Of a stretch of 58,302 bases of DNA, positions 9,606 through 18,887 are shown in pieces. How positions within the stretch are numbered: position 1 is the first letter of the stretch; each line of letters opens with the position of its first letter. The DNA comes from Thermoactinomyces mirandus (GTDB taxonomy: Bacteria > Bacillota > Bacilli > Thermoactinomycetales > Thermoactinomycetaceae), in contig NZ_JACEOL010000042.1 of the NCBI RefSeq assembly GCF_013868055.1, positions 1 to 58,302 of the forward strand, in the 5' to 3' direction. A program made the translations under genes and the position numbers. The notes beneath the pieces were generated by a model. That model was not told the origin of the DNA and searched no databases. It saw nothing but the letters and a program-made list of their open reading frames with translations.

Positions 9606-10271
9606 GTGAGTGTAAATCTTCAATCCAGTGATTTCGTCGTTTATGACAAGGATGTCGACTACAATACACTAGCCGACGAAGAGCTGGTATATGGCGTACG
9701 TGTTGGAGATCATCAAGCACTAGAATACTTGATTAATAAGTACAAAAATTTTGTCAGAGCTAAAGCCAGGTCGTATTTTCTCATCGGAGCCGATCATGAA
9801 GATATCGTGCAGGAGGGGATGATTGGGCTATTTAAAGCGATTCGAGACTTTAAAGGGGACAAGCTGGCTTCGTTTAAAGCATTCGCCGAGTTGTGCATCA
9901 CACGCCAAATCATCACAGCGATTAAAACGGCTACCCGACAAAAACACATTCCGCTAAACTCTTATGTATCATTAGACAAGCCTGCTTATGACGACGATAC
10001 AGACCGTACATTGTTGGATAAAATCCCTGGAAGTCTATCTAACCCTGAAGAGATTTATATCAGCCAAGAAGAGTATAACGATATTGAAGATAAAATAGCC
10101 AAGATTCTTAGTGACCTGGAGCGTAAAGTCCTGATGTTGTATCTGGATGGACGTTCCTACCAGGAAATCGCTGTCGACTTAAATCGACATGTGAAGTCCA
10201 TCGACAATGCTTTACAGAGAGTAAAGCGAAAATTAGAGAGATATCTCGAAGTTCGTGAAATCTCTCTTTAA
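9606..10271 (+). CDS. sigH: RNA polymerase sigma-H factor (sporulation/stationary phase)
   Basis: 221 aa. Sigma-70 region 2 is seen in HEDIVQEGMIGLFKAIRDFK, and region 4 with its helix-turn-helix in SYQEIAVDLNRHVKSIDNALQRVKRKL. GTG start after GGGAGGGAAAGCG. In spore formers sigma-H drives early sporulation genes such as spo0A, spo0F and kinA (family knowledge). Its position between rae1 and rpmG-secE-nusG is the conserved Bacillus arrangement. Single-gene unit with its own promoter and terminator. Confidence 0.95.
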   Translation: MSVNLQSSDFVVYDKDVDYNTLADEELVYGVRVGDHQALEYLINKYKNFVRAKARSYFLIGADHEDIVQEGMIGLFKAIRDFKGDKLASFKAFAELCITRQIITAIKTATRQKHIPLNSYVSLDKPAYDDDTDRTLLDKIPGSLSNPEEIYISQEEYNDIEDKIAKILSDLERKVLMLYLDGRSYQEIAVDLNRHVKSIDNALQRVKRKLERYLEVREISL

Positions 10272-10301
10272 TACAAAGGATATCATAATGGATTCATGTT
10301 C

Positions 10302-10336
10302 GCAAAAGAACAGGTACACTATACCTGTTCTTTTGC
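10302..10336 (+). terminator. terminator of sigH
   Basis: A perfect 15-bp inverted repeat, GCAAAAGAACAGGTA with TACCTGTTCTTTTGC, loop CACTA. No strong T run follows; the T-rich part is inside the 3' arm. The rest of the 10272-10612 gap holds only the rpmG promoter. Confidence 0.75.
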
Positions 10337-10516
10337 ATACCCTTAATTTCGACAAAAATCACCATATTCCTTTCAAGTAAAAAAAAATGTATTAAAAATT
10401 TGTGCTGATTGTATATTATTTAACAATTTGTTCACAAACGGCGGACAAAAAGAATGAAAACATGGATGTTGAATTGTGTGTTTTTTGTCAATAATGTATT
10501 CAAAAAACGCATTACA

Positions 10517-10543
10517 TTGACAGTTAATGGTCTGTGTGATAAT
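10517..10543 (+). promoter_or_regulatory. promoter of rpmG-secE-nusG
   Basis: TTGACA at 10517-10522; the best -10 is GATAAT at 10538-10543 with an extended TGT before it and a short 15-bp spacer. TAATGT at 10540 with a 17-bp spacer is the alternative. Confidence 0.6.
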
Positions 10544-10612
10544 GTAGTTTGGGTATTTTCTATAGTCATTCACAGGTTTGAACGTTGATTTTCAGATTGG
10601 GAGGTGTCGGAA

Positions 10613-10762
10613 ATGCGGGTTAATATTACATTGGCTTGTACGGAATGTCGTTCGCGCAACTATGCTTTGACCAAAAACAAAAGAAAGCATCCGGATCGTA
10701 TGGAATTGCGCAAATATTGTCCGCGCTGCAATGCACATCAAATCCATCGTGAAACCAAGTAA
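10613..10762 (+). CDS. rpmG: 50S ribosomal protein L33
   Basis: 49 aa, translated by eye: starts [17 protein letters not shown] and ends [10 protein letters not shown]. Two CxxC pairs (ACTEC and CPRC) mark it as the zinc-binding form of L33. SD GGGAGGTG at 10600-10607. It is first in the rpmG-secE-nusG unit, the usual place for one L33 copy in Bacillales. Confidence 0.93.
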   Translation: MRVNITLACTECRSRNYALTKNKRKHPDRMELRKYCPRCNAHQIHRETK

Positions 10763-10801
10763 TTTGGGTTTAGCTGCTTGATATGAGATGGGGGTGACAG
10801 C

Positions 10802-11029
10802 ATGGCTGCTTTTCTCGTAAATCTCGGACGGGGAATTCGGAGAAGCATAAAGGGAACAACAGGTTTTTTCCGCGGCAGTGTGCAGGAACTGAAAAAAGTT
10901 CGCTGGCCGAACCGGCAGGAAATGGTTAACTACACAACCGTGGTGTTACTGATTGTTTTTTTACTGGCTCTCTTTTTCTTTCTGATTGATGCTGGAATTT
11001 ATCAACTGGTTAGACTAATCACTAAATAA
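10802..11029 (+). CDS. secE: preprotein translocase subunit SecE
   Basis: 75 aa with one C-terminal transmembrane helix (TTVVLLIVFLLALFFFLI) after an amphipathic stretch with the family motif ELKKVRWPNRQEM. Part of the SecYEG channel with the SecY encoded at 37689-38987. The N-terminal extension of about 20 residues is slightly longer than in B. subtilis. SD GGGGGTGA; in one unit with rpmG and nusG. Confidence 0.94.
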   Translation: MAAFLVNLGRGIRRSIKGTTGFFRGSVQELKKVRWPNRQEMVNYTTVVLLIVFLLALFFFLIDAGIYQLVRLITK

Positions 11030-11044
11030 CGCAGTCACTTTTAT

Positions 11045-11075
11045 AAGGGGGGACAGGGTTAAGACCCTGATGAGC
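11045..11075 (+). promoter_or_regulatory. nusG ribosome binding site with intervening hairpin
   Basis: The SD AAGGGGGGA (11045-11053) is 22 nt from the ATG at 11076. Between them CAGGGT (11054-11059) and ACCCTG (11064-11069) can form a 6-bp hairpin with loop TAAG, which would leave an effective spacing of 6 nt. An ATG at 11070 would sit directly against the hairpin. Confidence 0.55.
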
Positions 11076-11609
11076 ATGGAGAAGAATTGGTATGTGGTTC
11101 ACACGTATTCCGGCTACGAGAACAAGGTCAAAACAAACCTGGAAAAGCGTGTCCAGTCCATGGATATGCAAGATAAAATTTTCCGAGTTCTTGTACCGAT
11201 GGAAGAAGAGGTCGAACATAAAGACGGAAAAAAGAAAATGGTAATGAAAAAAGTCTTTCCGGGTTATGTGTTGGTGGAAATGGTCATGACCGATGACTCG
11301 TGGTACGTCGTGCGAAACACACCTGGAGTTACAGGCTTTGTGGGTTCATCAGGAGCTGGTTCCAAACCGACTCCCCTTATGCCGGATGAGGTTGATGCAA
11401 TTTTACGTCAGATGGGTATGGAAGAGTCCAGAGCAACAGTTGACTTCTATGTTGGTGAAAGTGTAAGAGTAAAAGATGGACCGTTCGCTAATTTTGTTGG
11501 AAAAATTGATGAGATAGATGCCAGCCGTTCAAAAATCAAAGTGATGGTCAATATGTTTGGACGGGAAACACCTGTTGAACTTGAATACAGTCAGGTGGAA
11601 AAAATTTAG
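11076..11609 (+). CDS. nusG: transcription elongation/termination factor NusG
   Basis: 177 aa. The NGN domain starts MEKNWYVVHTYSGYENKVK and has FPGYVLVEM and NTPGVTGFVG; the C-terminal KOW domain is VRVKDGPFANFVGKI. ATG 11076 matches the conserved N-terminus and length of Bacillus NusG; an in-frame ATG two codons earlier is possible. Binds RNA polymerase and modulates pausing. See the hairpin between its SD and start. Confidence 0.95.
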   Translation: MEKNWYVVHTYSGYENKVKTNLEKRVQSMDMQDKIFRVLVPMEEEVEHKDGKKKMVMKKVFPGYVLVEMVMTDDSWYVVRNTPGVTGFVGSSGAGSKPTPLMPDEVDAILRQMGMEESRATVDFYVGESVRVKDGPFANFVGKIDEIDASRSKIKVMVNMFGRETPVELEYSQVEKI

Positions 11610-11718
11610 CGAATATAAAGCTTTTGTTTCTAGAATGGGTGTGGTAAAGTATAACTGTTTGTTACCCCCGTCTTTGGGGCGAGCGCAAGCCCGAGTGAAA
11701 AAGGGAACTTGCCTTTCC

Positions 11719-11746
11719 GTGGGAGGGTAATACCCGAGAAAACCAC
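11719..11746 (+). promoter_or_regulatory. putative L1-binding leader hairpin before rplK
   Basis: GTGG (11719-11722) pairs with CCAC (11743-11746), enclosing an inner GGG/CCC stem, with GA on one side and GAGAAAA on the other as an asymmetric internal loop. This resembles the L1 site of rplKA messengers, which mimics the 23S L1 site. A related element lies before rplA at 12240-12265. Upstream (11667-11680) CCCC and GGGG make another small stem. Assigned from memory of the fold. Confidence 0.5.
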
Positions 11747-11770
11747 ATGTTTGAAGGAGGTAGTTTTAGC

Positions 11771-12196
11771 GTGGCCAAAAAAGTTATCAAAGTGGTCAAG
11801 CTGCAAATTCCCGCTGGTAAAGCCAATCCGGCACCGCCAGTAGGTCCGGCACTCGGTCAAGCCGGTGTGAATATCATGGGTTTCTGTAAGGAATTCAATG
11901 CTCGCACCGCCGATCAGGCTGGACTGATTATTCCGGTTGAAATTACGGTCTTTGAAGATCGTTCCTTCACCTTTATTACCAAAACTCCCCCGGCAGCTGT
12001 TTTGCTGAAAAAAGCTGCTGGTATTGAATCTGGTTCCGGTGAACCGAACCGGAATAAAGTAGCGACCATTAAACGGGACAAAGTGCGTGAAATCGCTGAG
12101 ATGAAAATGCCCGATCTCAACGCGGCAAACGTTGAGGCTGCCATGCGTATGGTGGAAGGCACAGCGAGGAGCATGGGGATCGTTATTGAAGACTGA
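11771..12196 (+). CDS. rplK: 50S ribosomal protein L11
   Basis: 141 aa, the family length, from a GTG at 11771 after GAAGGAGGT; the in-frame GTG-less extension to 11747 overlaps the SD. Conserved parts: [20 protein letters not shown] and [12 protein letters not shown]. Forms the GTPase-associated centre with L10 and L7/L12 and takes part in stringent response sensing. First gene of the rplK-rplA pair, preceded by a structured leader. Confidence 0.96.
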   Translation: MAKKVIKVVKLQIPAGKANPAPPVGPALGQAGVNIMGFCKEFNARTADQAGLIIPVEITVFEDRSFTFITKTPPAAVLLKKAAGIESGSGEPNRNKVATIKRDKVREIAEMKMPDLNAANVEAAMRMVEGTARSMGIVIED

Positions 12197-12239
12197 TGAT
12201 TGGGAGCCAGGCTGCTCTGCCACGAGCAGCTTCAGGCTT

Positions 12240-12265
12240 GTGGGAGGATCTTCCGCTATGACCAC
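12240..12265 (+). promoter_or_regulatory. second L1-site-like hairpin before rplA
   Basis: GTGG (12240-12243) pairs with CCAC (12262-12265), enclosing GA, a GG/CC inner stem and GCTATGA. The layout is the same as in the element before rplK. It ends 5 nt before the rplA SD. A GCTGCTC/GAGCAGC hairpin (12211-12230) lies just upstream. Confidence 0.4.
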
Positions 12266-12282
12266 GAAGGGAGGAAATGAAC

Positions 12283-12981
12283 GTGGCGAAACATGGTAAA
12301 AAATATCTCGAGGCTGTAAAAAAAGTGGATCATGACAAGATTTATGAGCCTCAGGAAGCATTGGAACTCGTAAAAGAGATTTCTACTGCTAAATTTGATG
12401 AAACCGTAGAAGCTGCATTCCGCTTGGGGATTGACACCAAAAAAGCGGATCAACAGGTTAGGGGTGCTGTCGTGCTTCCGCACGGAACCGGGAAAACCAA
12501 ACGTGTCCTTGTCTTTGCAAAAGGGGAAAAAGCAAAAGAAGCTGAAGCTGCGGGAGCAGATTATGTAGGGGATGAAGAAACCGTCAACAAAGTCAGCGAG
12601 GGATGGATCGATTTTGATGTTGTCGTTGCAACTCCTGACATGATGGGAAAAGTAGGCCGTTTGGGCCGTATTTTGGGCCCCAAAGGCATGATGCCAAACC
12701 CGAAAACAGGTACTGTTACTTTTGAAGTGGAAAAAGCCGTTAAAGAAATCAAAGCAGGTAAAATCGAATACCGTGCCGACAAAGCCGGTAACATCCACGC
12801 TGCAATCGGTAAAGTATCTTTTACAACTGAACAGCTTCTTGAAAACCTGCAGACACTGGCTGATGCATTGTTGAAAGCCAAACCCGCTGCAGCCAAAGGA
12901 ACCTATATGAAAAGCGTAACGGTTTCTTCCACGATGGGTCCTGGAGTTGCTGTCAGCTCTCAACGGTTAGGTGCCAGCTGA
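12283..12981 (+). CDS. rplA: 50S ribosomal protein L1
   Basis: 232 aa from GTG 12283, the B. subtilis length; the in-frame ATG at 12277 is too close to the SD GGGAGG. Typical segments: [32 protein letters not shown]. Binds the 23S L1 stalk and in many bacteria represses its own operon. Followed by a terminator that overlaps the next promoter. Confidence 0.96.
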   Translation: MAKHGKKYLEAVKKVDHDKIYEPQEALELVKEISTAKFDETVEAAFRLGIDTKKADQQVRGAVVLPHGTGKTKRVLVFAKGEKAKEAEAAGADYVGDEETVNKVSEGWIDFDVVVATPDMMGKVGRLGRILGPKGMMPNPKTGTVTFEVEKAVKEIKAGKIEYRADKAGNIHAAIGKVSFTTEQLLENLQTLADALLKAKPAAAKGTYMKSVTVSSTMGPGVAVSSQRLGAS

Positions 12982-13009
12982 TTCCGCTTTTTGAAACAGG
13001 ATTTGCCAT

Positions 13010-13050
13010 GGTGAGGGGAAAAAGGCGCATTGACCCATCTCACCTTTTTT
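13010..13050 (+). terminator. terminator of rplK-rplA
   Basis: GGTGAG (13010-13015) pairs with CTCACC (13039-13044), with GGG/CCC possible inside, and six T follow (13045-13050). The -35 and most of the spacer of the rplJ promoter lie within this element. Confidence 0.65.
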
Positions 13051-13058
13051 GATATAAT
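13030..13058 (+). promoter_or_regulatory. sigma-A promoter of rplJ-rplL
   Basis: TTGACC at 13030-13035, a 17-bp spacer, TATAAT at 13053-13058. Gives a leader of about 300 nt. Confidence 0.8.
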
Positions 13059-13065
13059 CCATCCG

Positions 13066-13340
13066 TGGAATACCAAAAAACGTAAATTGCGATCCGAGTG
13101 TCAGCTCTGTTACGAATTTCAGGAACGGAATGGTTGCGGGTCAGAAGAACCTTGCAGTTTATTGTCTGAGCAGTTTACACTGGTCTTTGTAAAAATGGGA
13201 TACAGCTTTTACCGTAGACAGTAGGTGCTTGTAACTGCGCTTAATATCCTACCGAGGTAAGTTTGAATATATGGATGACTGATCTGTGAATCCATATGGG
13301 TAACGAAGCCTTCGCCTGTCTACGGAGGCTTTTTCTATTT
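13066..13340 (+). ncRNA. ribosomal protein L10 leader with attenuator
   Basis: The leader between the promoter and rplJ has no gene. Its 3' part ends in an intrinsic terminator: AGCCTTCG (13305-13312) with CGGAGGCT (13321-13328, one G-U pair) and TTTTTCT, directly before rplJ. Position and form fit the L10 leader of Bacillales, in which the L10(L12)4 complex controls rplJL (family knowledge). The internal fold was not computed. Confidence 0.75.
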
Positions 13341-13371
13341 TCTAAAAACTCCTGGTGAGGAGGTGTGCCGC

Positions 13372-13884
13372 GTGTCCAAAATGATTGAAAAGAAAAAACA
13401 AATTGTAGCAGAGATCGCTGAAAAACTTGAGAAAAGCAAAAGCACAATTATAGCTGACTATCGCGGTTTGAACGTAAAACAGATGAATGAGCTTCGCAAA
13501 CAATTGCGCGAAGCCGATGTGGATTTCCAAGTGCTCAAAAACACTTTGACCCGCCGGGCTGCTGAAAAAGCTGGCGTAAGTGAATTGAACGAGCATTTAA
13601 CTGGACCAACCGCTGTTGCATTCAGCTATGAAGATGTAGTTGCGCCAGCGAAAATTCTTCATGGCTTTGCCAAAGAGAATAAAGAGCTGGAAATCAAAGG
13701 CGGGATGGTAGAAGGCAAAGTTGTTTCGATTGATGAAATAAAAGAGCTTGCCGAATTGCCATCTTACGAAGGATTGCTCTCCATGCTTCTTAGCGTATTG
13801 CAAGCACCTATTCGCAATTTTGCGTTGGTTGTCAAAGCTGTTGCTGATAAAGACGGTGAAGCGGGCGAAGCTGCGGAGGCTTAA
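13372..13884 (+). CDS. rplJ: 50S ribosomal protein L10
   Basis: 170 aa from GTG 13372 ([10 protein letters not shown]); an in-frame GTG at 13363 overlaps the SD GAGGAGGT. Family segments: [34 protein letters not shown]. The C-terminal helix binds L7/L12 dimers; the alanine- and acid-rich end is usual. Second layer of the L7/L12 stalk; co-transcribed with rplL. Confidence 0.95.
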   Translation: MSKMIEKKKQIVAEIAEKLEKSKSTIIADYRGLNVKQMNELRKQLREADVDFQVLKNTLTRRAAEKAGVSELNEHLTGPTAVAFSYEDVVAPAKILHGFAKENKELEIKGGMVEGKVVSIDEIKELAELPSYEGLLSMLLSVLQAPIRNFALVVKAVADKDGEAGEAAEA

Positions 13885-13925
13885 TAAAGAACGAAATTTT
13901 ATTTGAACGTAGGGAGGTTTCCTTT

Positions 13926-14291
13926 ATGTCTAAAGAACAAATTATTGAAGCGATTAAGGGAATGAGCGTTCTTGAACTGAACGAACTCGTAAAAGCAATT
14001 GAAGAAGAATTTGGTGTAACAGCTGCTGCCCCGGTTGCAGTAGTAGGCGGAGGAGCAGGCGGAGATGCTGTTGAAGAAAAAACAGAATTTGATGTAATTC
14101 TGGCCAGTGCTGGTTCCTCCAAAATCAACGTTATTAAAGCGGTTCGTGCAATTACCGGACTTGGCTTGAAAGATGCAAAAGCACTTGTTGACAATGCTCC
14201 GTCTCCTGTAAAAGAAGGAGTTTCCAAAGAAGAAGCGGAAAAAGTGAAAGGACAACTTGAAGAAGCCGGTGCAACTGTAGAAGTGAAGTAA
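13926..14291 (+). CDS. rplL: 50S ribosomal protein L7/L12
   Basis: 121 aa. N-terminal dimerisation helices ([20 protein letters not shown]), an Ala/Gly hinge ([16 protein letters not shown]) and the C-terminal factor-binding domain ([33 protein letters not shown]). Recruits EF-G, EF-Tu and other GTPases to the ribosome. SD AGGGAGG; ends with a strong terminator. Confidence 0.97.
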   Translation: MSKEQIIEAIKGMSVLELNELVKAIEEEFGVTAAAPVAVVGGGAGGDAVEEKTEFDVILASAGSSKINVIKAVRAITGLGLKDAKALVDNAPSPVKEGVSKEEAEKVKGQLEEAGATVEVK

Positions 14292-14303
14292 TTGGATCTG
14301 GCC

Positions 14304-14335
14304 AACCCGCCGTCGTCGGTCGGCGGGTTCTCTTT
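14304..14335 (+). terminator. terminator of rplJ-rplL
   Basis: Stem AACCCGCCG (14304-14312) with CGGCGGGTT (14321-14329), loop TCGTCGGT, then CTCTTTT. Confidence 0.9.
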
Positions 14336-14416
14336 TATGCCCGGACACATCCCGGGAAAGAAGCGGCCATCAAGTATCCGGTGACCGAAAGCATCCGCAA
14401 AAGGAGATCAGAGTCC

Positions 14417-15019
14417 ATGTCAGATCATTACTTTTCTGCCAAACCGGAGGCACAAGAAGAAGGACGCCGGGTTCGTGCTGTCCTGTTGGGACAGCCATTT
14501 ACCTTTTATACAGATGCCGGTGTTTTTTCAAAAAAAGGTATAGACTTTGGCAGCCGACTCCTGATTGAAACTGTGAAGATTGAGCCGAGGTCTCATGTAT
14601 TGGACCTGGGTTGTGGCTACGGGGCGATTGGAATCGCTGTTGCAAAGACGGTTCCGCACGTAAAGGTGACGATGGTTGATATTAATGAACGTGCGATCCG
14701 GTTGGCTAAAGAGAATACCGAGTTAAACCAGGTGGAGAATCAGGTGAAAATTATGATCAGTGACCGTTTTTCTGCCCTCGAAGGAGAAGCGTTTGATCAC
14801 ATTTTGTTAAATCCTCCGATCCGAACAGGCAAAAAAACGGTTTACGCTATGTTTGAAGAAGCATCCAAAGCACTTGTCTCAGGCGGATCTTTATGGATCG
14901 TTATCCGTAAACAGCAGGGAGCTGTTTCTGCGAAAAAGGAATTGGAGCAACTGTTTTCCAGTGTGGATGTCGTTGACAGGAAAAAGGGATATTGGGTGAT
15001 TCGGTCACGAAATGATTGA
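14417..15019 (+). CDS. class I SAM-dependent methyltransferase, RsmC/YbxB-like
   Basis: 200 aa from ATG 14417 (MSDHYFSAKPE) after AAGGAGATC. SAM motif VLDLGCGYGAIGIAVA (about residues 58-73), acidic VDINERA, and the NPP motif in ILLNPPIRTG, typical of N-methyltransferases acting on nucleic acid bases. Same place and length as B. subtilis YbxB, between rplL and rpoB. Probably an rRNA guanine methyltransferase; the exact target cannot be told from sequence. Confidence 0.9.
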   Translation: MSDHYFSAKPEAQEEGRRVRAVLLGQPFTFYTDAGVFSKKGIDFGSRLLIETVKIEPRSHVLDLGCGYGAIGIAVAKTVPHVKVTMVDINERAIRLAKENTELNQVENQVKIMISDRFSALEGEAFDHILLNPPIRTGKKTVYAMFEEASKALVSGGSLWIVIRKQQGAVSAKKELEQLFSSVDVVDRKKGYWVIRSRND

Positions 15020-15258
15020 CACCAATTTTTGCTTATGATAGTGTTATAAATTGCAGAAAGTGGCTTCTCTTTTAGGACAAGTAATGAACAAATTGTGTAA
15101 AACCAGTTGGTTTATGAAATATTCCAACTGGATAAAATAGGTAAATAGACTGCTTCTAGGTAAAAATGAGGTTTTATTTTCACTCATTTTCTTTTTTTAC
15201 TGTGACCTGTCGCTAAAAAAACTGAGCGACTTTGACTGGGTGCGAGGGGGGAGTTTGT
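15016..15258 (+). promoter_or_regulatory. rpoB leader with three hairpins
   Basis: A TTGACA (15016-15021) is followed only by poor -10 candidates (TAGTGT at 15039). Downstream lie three stems: CCAGTTGG/CCAACTGG (15103-15110, 15124-15131), AAAATGAG/CTCATTTT (15163-15170, 15183-15190) followed by C and seven T, and GTCGCT/AGCGAC (15209-15214, 15225-15230). The middle one looks like an intrinsic terminator placed before rpoB. Confidence 0.5.
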
Positions 15259-18200
15259 GTGGCTGGTAAATTAATCCCGTGTGGTCGTCGGCAACGTCGG
15301 AGTTATGCTCGCATTAAAGAGGTTTTGGAATTGCCAAACCTGATTGAGATTCAGCAAAAATCATACGAGTGGTTTTTGGATGAAGGATTGCGCGAAATGT
15401 TTCGCGATATTTCGCCAATCGAAGATTTTACAGGCAACTTGGTGTTGGAGTTTATTGATTACAGTTTGGGTGAACCGAAATATACGGTTGAGGAAGCCAA
15501 GGATCACCAGGTAACCTATGCTGCACCTTTACGTGTGAAAGTCCGTCTGATCAACAAGGAAACGGGCGAGGTAAAGGAGCAGGAAGTATTTATGGGTGAC
15601 TTCCCGCTCATGACTGAAACAGGCACCTTTATCATCAATGGTGCAGAACGTGTTATTGTCAGCCAACTGGTTCGTTCGCCTAGTGTGTATTATAACACGA
15701 AAGTGGACAAAAACGGGAAGCCTACTTTTACTGCAACCGTCATTCCAAACCGTGGTGCGTGGCTGGAGCTTGAAACGGACGCAAAGGATATTATTTATGT
15801 CCGGATTGATCGTACGCGCAAAATCCCTGTAACGGTTCTTTTGCGTGCTCTTGGTTTTAGCAGCGATGCTGAAATCCTTGATCTGCTGGGTGAAGATGAA
15901 TTTATTCGCAATACCCTGGATAAGGACAATACGGGGAATACGGAAAAAGCGCTTATCGAAATTTATGAGCGGTTGCGTCCCGGTGAACCGCCAACTGCGG
16001 AAAATGCCCGCAATTTGCTGTACGCACGTTTTTTTGATCCGAAACGTTATGATCTGGCAAATGTCGGTCGCTACAAGATTAACAAAAAACTTCATATCAA
16101 GAATCGATTACTTAATCAAAAATTGGCTGAACCTATTGTCAATGCCGAAACCGGTGAAATTTTGGCAGAATCTGGACAAGTGCTTGAACGCCGGCTGCTG
16201 GACAAGTTGCTTCCTTACTTGACTGGCAAAAATGCCTATGGGCACAAGTCTTTCAAGGTGCGCAGGGGAGTACCTGATGAAGGTACGATTGAGCTGCAAT
16301 CTATCGATATTTTTTCGCCCAATGAAGATGGAAAAGTGATCAAGGTTATTTCCAACGGGGAAATTGATGATTCGATCAAACATATTACTCCCGCGGATAT
16401 TCTGGCTTCGATCAACTATTTCATCAATCTGCTGCATGGAGTTGGCTCCACGGATGATATCGATCACCTTGGAAACCGCCGCCTCCGTTCAGTCGGGGAA
16501 CTTCTGCAAAACCAGTTCCGAATCGGTTTGTCCCGGATGGAGCGGGTAGTTCGCGAACGGATGTCGATTCAAGATGCCAATGCGATTACTCCGCAAGCTT
16601 TGATCAATATCCGTCCAGTCATCGCAGCGATTAAAGAGTTTTTTGGCAGCAGCCAGTTGTCTCAGTTTATGGATCAGACCAACCCGCTGGCCGAACTGAC
16701 ACACAAGCGTCGTTTGTCGGCATTGGGTCCTGGTGGTTTGACCCGGGAGCGTGCGTCGTTTGAAGTGCGTGATGTTCACCACTCACACTATGGTCGGATG
16801 TGTCCGATCGAAACTCCTGAAGGTCCAAACATCGGGCTGATCAACTCACTATCGACATTTGCCCGTGTAAATCAATACGGCTTTATTGAAACACCTTACC
16901 GTCGGGTCGATCCTGATACGGGACGGGTAACTGATCAGATTGATTATCTGACTGCAGATGAAGAAGACAATTATTACGTTGCACAAGCGAATGCACCACT
17001 GAATGAAGACAATACGTTTGCCAATCCAACGACGACTGTTCGTTACAAGGATGAGATTATCAACGTACCCCGGGAATGGGTGGATTACATGGATGTTTCT
17101 CCGAAACAGGTTGTATCTGTGGCAACCGCATGTATTCCATTTCTGGAAAACGACGACTCGAACCGGGCTTTGATGGGATCAAACATGCAGCGGCAGGCTG
17201 TTCCGTTGCTTAAGCCGGAAGCGCCGTATATCGGGACAGGCATGGAGCATATTGCAGCCCGCGATTCCGGGGTAATGATTCGTGCGAAACGGCCTGGCAC
17301 CGTCGTTCGCGTTACGGCAGACGAAGTTTGGGTCCGTCATGAGGAAGAGGTTGACGGCCGTATTGTGCAAGGTGATATCGATAAATATAGATTGACGAAA
17401 TTTGCTCGCTCGAACCAAGGAACATGCATTAACCAGCGCCCTGTTTGCCGGCATGGGGAAAAAGTCAAGGCAGGCGATACCCTGGCGGACGGTCCTTCGA
17501 CGGAACAGGGGGAACTGGCGCTCGGGCGCAATGTCGTGGTTGCCTTTATGACCTGGGAAGGTTACAACTACGAAGATGCCATTTTGCTAAGCGAAAAGTT
17601 GGTTAAAGAAGATGTTTACACTTCAATTCATATCGAAAAACATGAATGTGAAGCACGAGATACAAAACTGGGACCGGAAGAAATCACACGCGATATTCCC
17701 AATGTCGGGGAAGACGCACTGAAAAACCTGGATGAACGCGGAATTATTCGTGTGGGAGCGGAGATCAAACCGGGGGACATCCTGGTAGGCAAAGTAACTC
17801 CCAAAGGAATGACGGAATTAACCGCCGAAGAACGTTTGTTGCATGCTATATTCGGCGAAAAGGCCCGTGAAGTTCGAGATACCTCGCTGCGTGTTCCTCA
17901 TGGTGAAGCCGGAATAGTTGTGGATGTCAAAGTCTTTACCCGGGAAAACGGGGATGAGCTGCCACCTGGTGTCAACCAGTTGGTTCGTGTTTACATCGCC
18001 CAGAAACGGAAAATTTCCGAAGGGGACAAAATGGCGGGCCGTCACGGAAACAAAGGGGTTATTGCCCGGATTATGCCGGAAGAAGATATGCCGTTTTTGC
18101 CGGATGGAACTCCCGTCGAAGTTGTCCTGAATCCGCTTGGGGTGCCATCACGGATGAATATCGGTCAGGTCCTGGAAGTTCATCTTGGAATGGCGGCCAA

Positions 18201-18816
18201 AACATTGGGCTTGCATATGGCAACACCGGTATTTGACGGCGCTACGGAAAATGATGTATTTGAAACGCTGGAAGAGGCCGGACTTAATCCTGACGGCAAA
18301 ACCATTCTGTACGACGGACGAACGGGTGAACCATTTGAGAATCGGGTAACCGTGGGTGTCATGTACATGATCAAACTGGCACACATGGTTGATGATAAAA
18401 TCCACGCCCGTTCGACAGGGCCATATTCACTGGTTACGCAGCAACCGCTTGGAGGGAAAGCCCAGTTTGGCGGTCAGCGCTTTGGTGAGATGGAGGTTTG
18501 GGCATTGGAGGCATATGGTGCAGCTTATACCTTGCAGGAAATTCTCACTGTGAAATCGGATGATGTCGTTGGCCGTGTCAAAACATATGAAGCGATTGTA
18601 AAAGGTGAAAATGTGCCAGAGCCGGGTGTTCCTGAATCCTTCAAGGTTCTGATCAAGGAGCTGCAAAGTCTGGGATTGGATGTCAAGATTCTTTCCGAAG
18701 ACGAGCAGGAAATTGAGATGCGTGAACTGGATGAGGAAGATGAACCGGCCAGTGAGAAATTAGGATTTGATTTACAAGTTGACGAGGAGAAAGTTCGATC
18801 CAACTCTTCATCGTAG
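15259..18816 (+). CDS. rpoB: RNA polymerase beta subunit
   Basis: 1185 aa from GTG 15259 after GAGGGGGGAG; the frame is open nine codons further upstream but that part contains the SD. The rifampicin region is intact and of sensitive type: [20 protein letters not shown], then [11 protein letters not shown]. Catalytic-core signatures include [26 protein letters not shown] and [11 protein letters not shown]. The C-terminus is acidic ([13 protein letters not shown]). Core enzyme subunit; rpoC follows after 71 bp. Confidence 0.97.
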   Translation: MAGKLIPCGRRQRRSYARIKEVLELPNLIEIQQKSYEWFLDEGLREMFRDISPIEDFTGNLVLEFIDYSLGEPKYTVEEAKDHQVTYAAPLRVKVRLINKETGEVKEQEVFMGDFPLMTETGTFIINGAERVIVSQLVRSPSVYYNTKVDKNGKPTFTATVIPNRGAWLELETDAKDIIYVRIDRTRKIPVTVLLRALGFSSDAEILDLLGEDEFIRNTLDKDNTGNTEKALIEIYERLRPGEPPTAENARNLLYARFFDPKRYDLANVGRYKINKKLHIKNRLLNQKLAEPIVNAETGEILAESGQVLERRLLDKLLPYLTGKNAYGHKSFKVRRGVPDEGTIELQSIDIFSPNEDGKVIKVISNGEIDDSIKHITPADILASINYFINLLHGVGSTDDIDHLGNRRLRSVGELLQNQFRIGLSRMERVVRERMSIQDANAITPQALINIRPVIAAIKEFFGSSQLSQFMDQTNPLAELTHKRRLSALGPGGLTRERASFEVRDVHHSHYGRMCPIETPEGPNIGLINSLSTFARVNQYGFIETPYRRVDPDTGRVTDQIDYLTADEEDNYYVAQANAPLNEDNTFANPTTTVRYKDEIINVPREWVDYMDVSPKQVVSVATACIPFLENDDSNRALMGSNMQRQAVPLLKPEAPYIGTGMEHIAARDSGVMIRAKRPGTVVRVTADEVWVRHEEEVDGRIVQGDIDKYRLTKFARSNQGTCINQRPVCRHGEKVKAGDTLADGPSTEQGELALGRNVVVAFMTWEGYNYEDAILLSEKLVKEDVYTSIHIEKHECEARDTKLGPEEITRDIPNVGEDALKNLDERGIIRVGAEIKPGDILVGKVTPKGMTELTAEERLLHAIFGEKAREVRDTSLRVPHGEAGIVVDVKVFTRENGDELPPGVNQLVRVYIAQKRKISEGDKMAGRHGNKGVIARIMPEEDMPFLPDGTPVEVVLNPLGVPSRMNIGQVLEVHLGMAAKTLGLHMATPVFDGATENDVFETLEEAGLNPDGKTILYDGRTGEPFENRVTVGVMYMIKLAHMVDDKIHARSTGPYSLVTQQPLGGKAQFGGQRFGEMEVWALEAYGAAYTLQEILTVKSDDVVGRVKTYEAIVKGENVPEPGVPESFKVLIKELQSLGLDVKILSEDEQEIEMRELDEEDEPASEKLGFDLQVDEEKVRSNSSS

Positions 18817-18855
18817 TGCGTAACGGGATATCACTTTTTGCTATCCCGCACGCAC
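18816..18855 (+). other. intercistronic hairpin between rpoB and rpoC
   Basis: GTGCG-TAA-CGGGATA (18816-18830) pairs with TATCCCG-CA-CGCAC (18842-18855), about 12 bp, with no T run after it. More likely an mRNA stability or processing element than a terminator. Confidence 0.6.
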
Positions 18856-18887
18856 AACGGGATGAATCCTGAGGGAGGAATCGCCCA

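Noticed and set aside
10348..10354. TTCGACA, a match to the Spo0A box (reverse), between sigH and rpmG
   Set aside because: A single 7-base match in AT-rich DNA is expected by chance and is not placed over a promoter.
11630..12963. Long minus-strand open frames opposite rplK and rplA
   Set aside because: Antisense shadows of L11 and L1 without SD sites.
13030..13224. 64-codon plus-strand open frame in the rplJ leader
   Set aside because: It begins at the -35 box of the rplJ promoter, so it could not be translated from that transcript; the region is better explained as the L10 leader.
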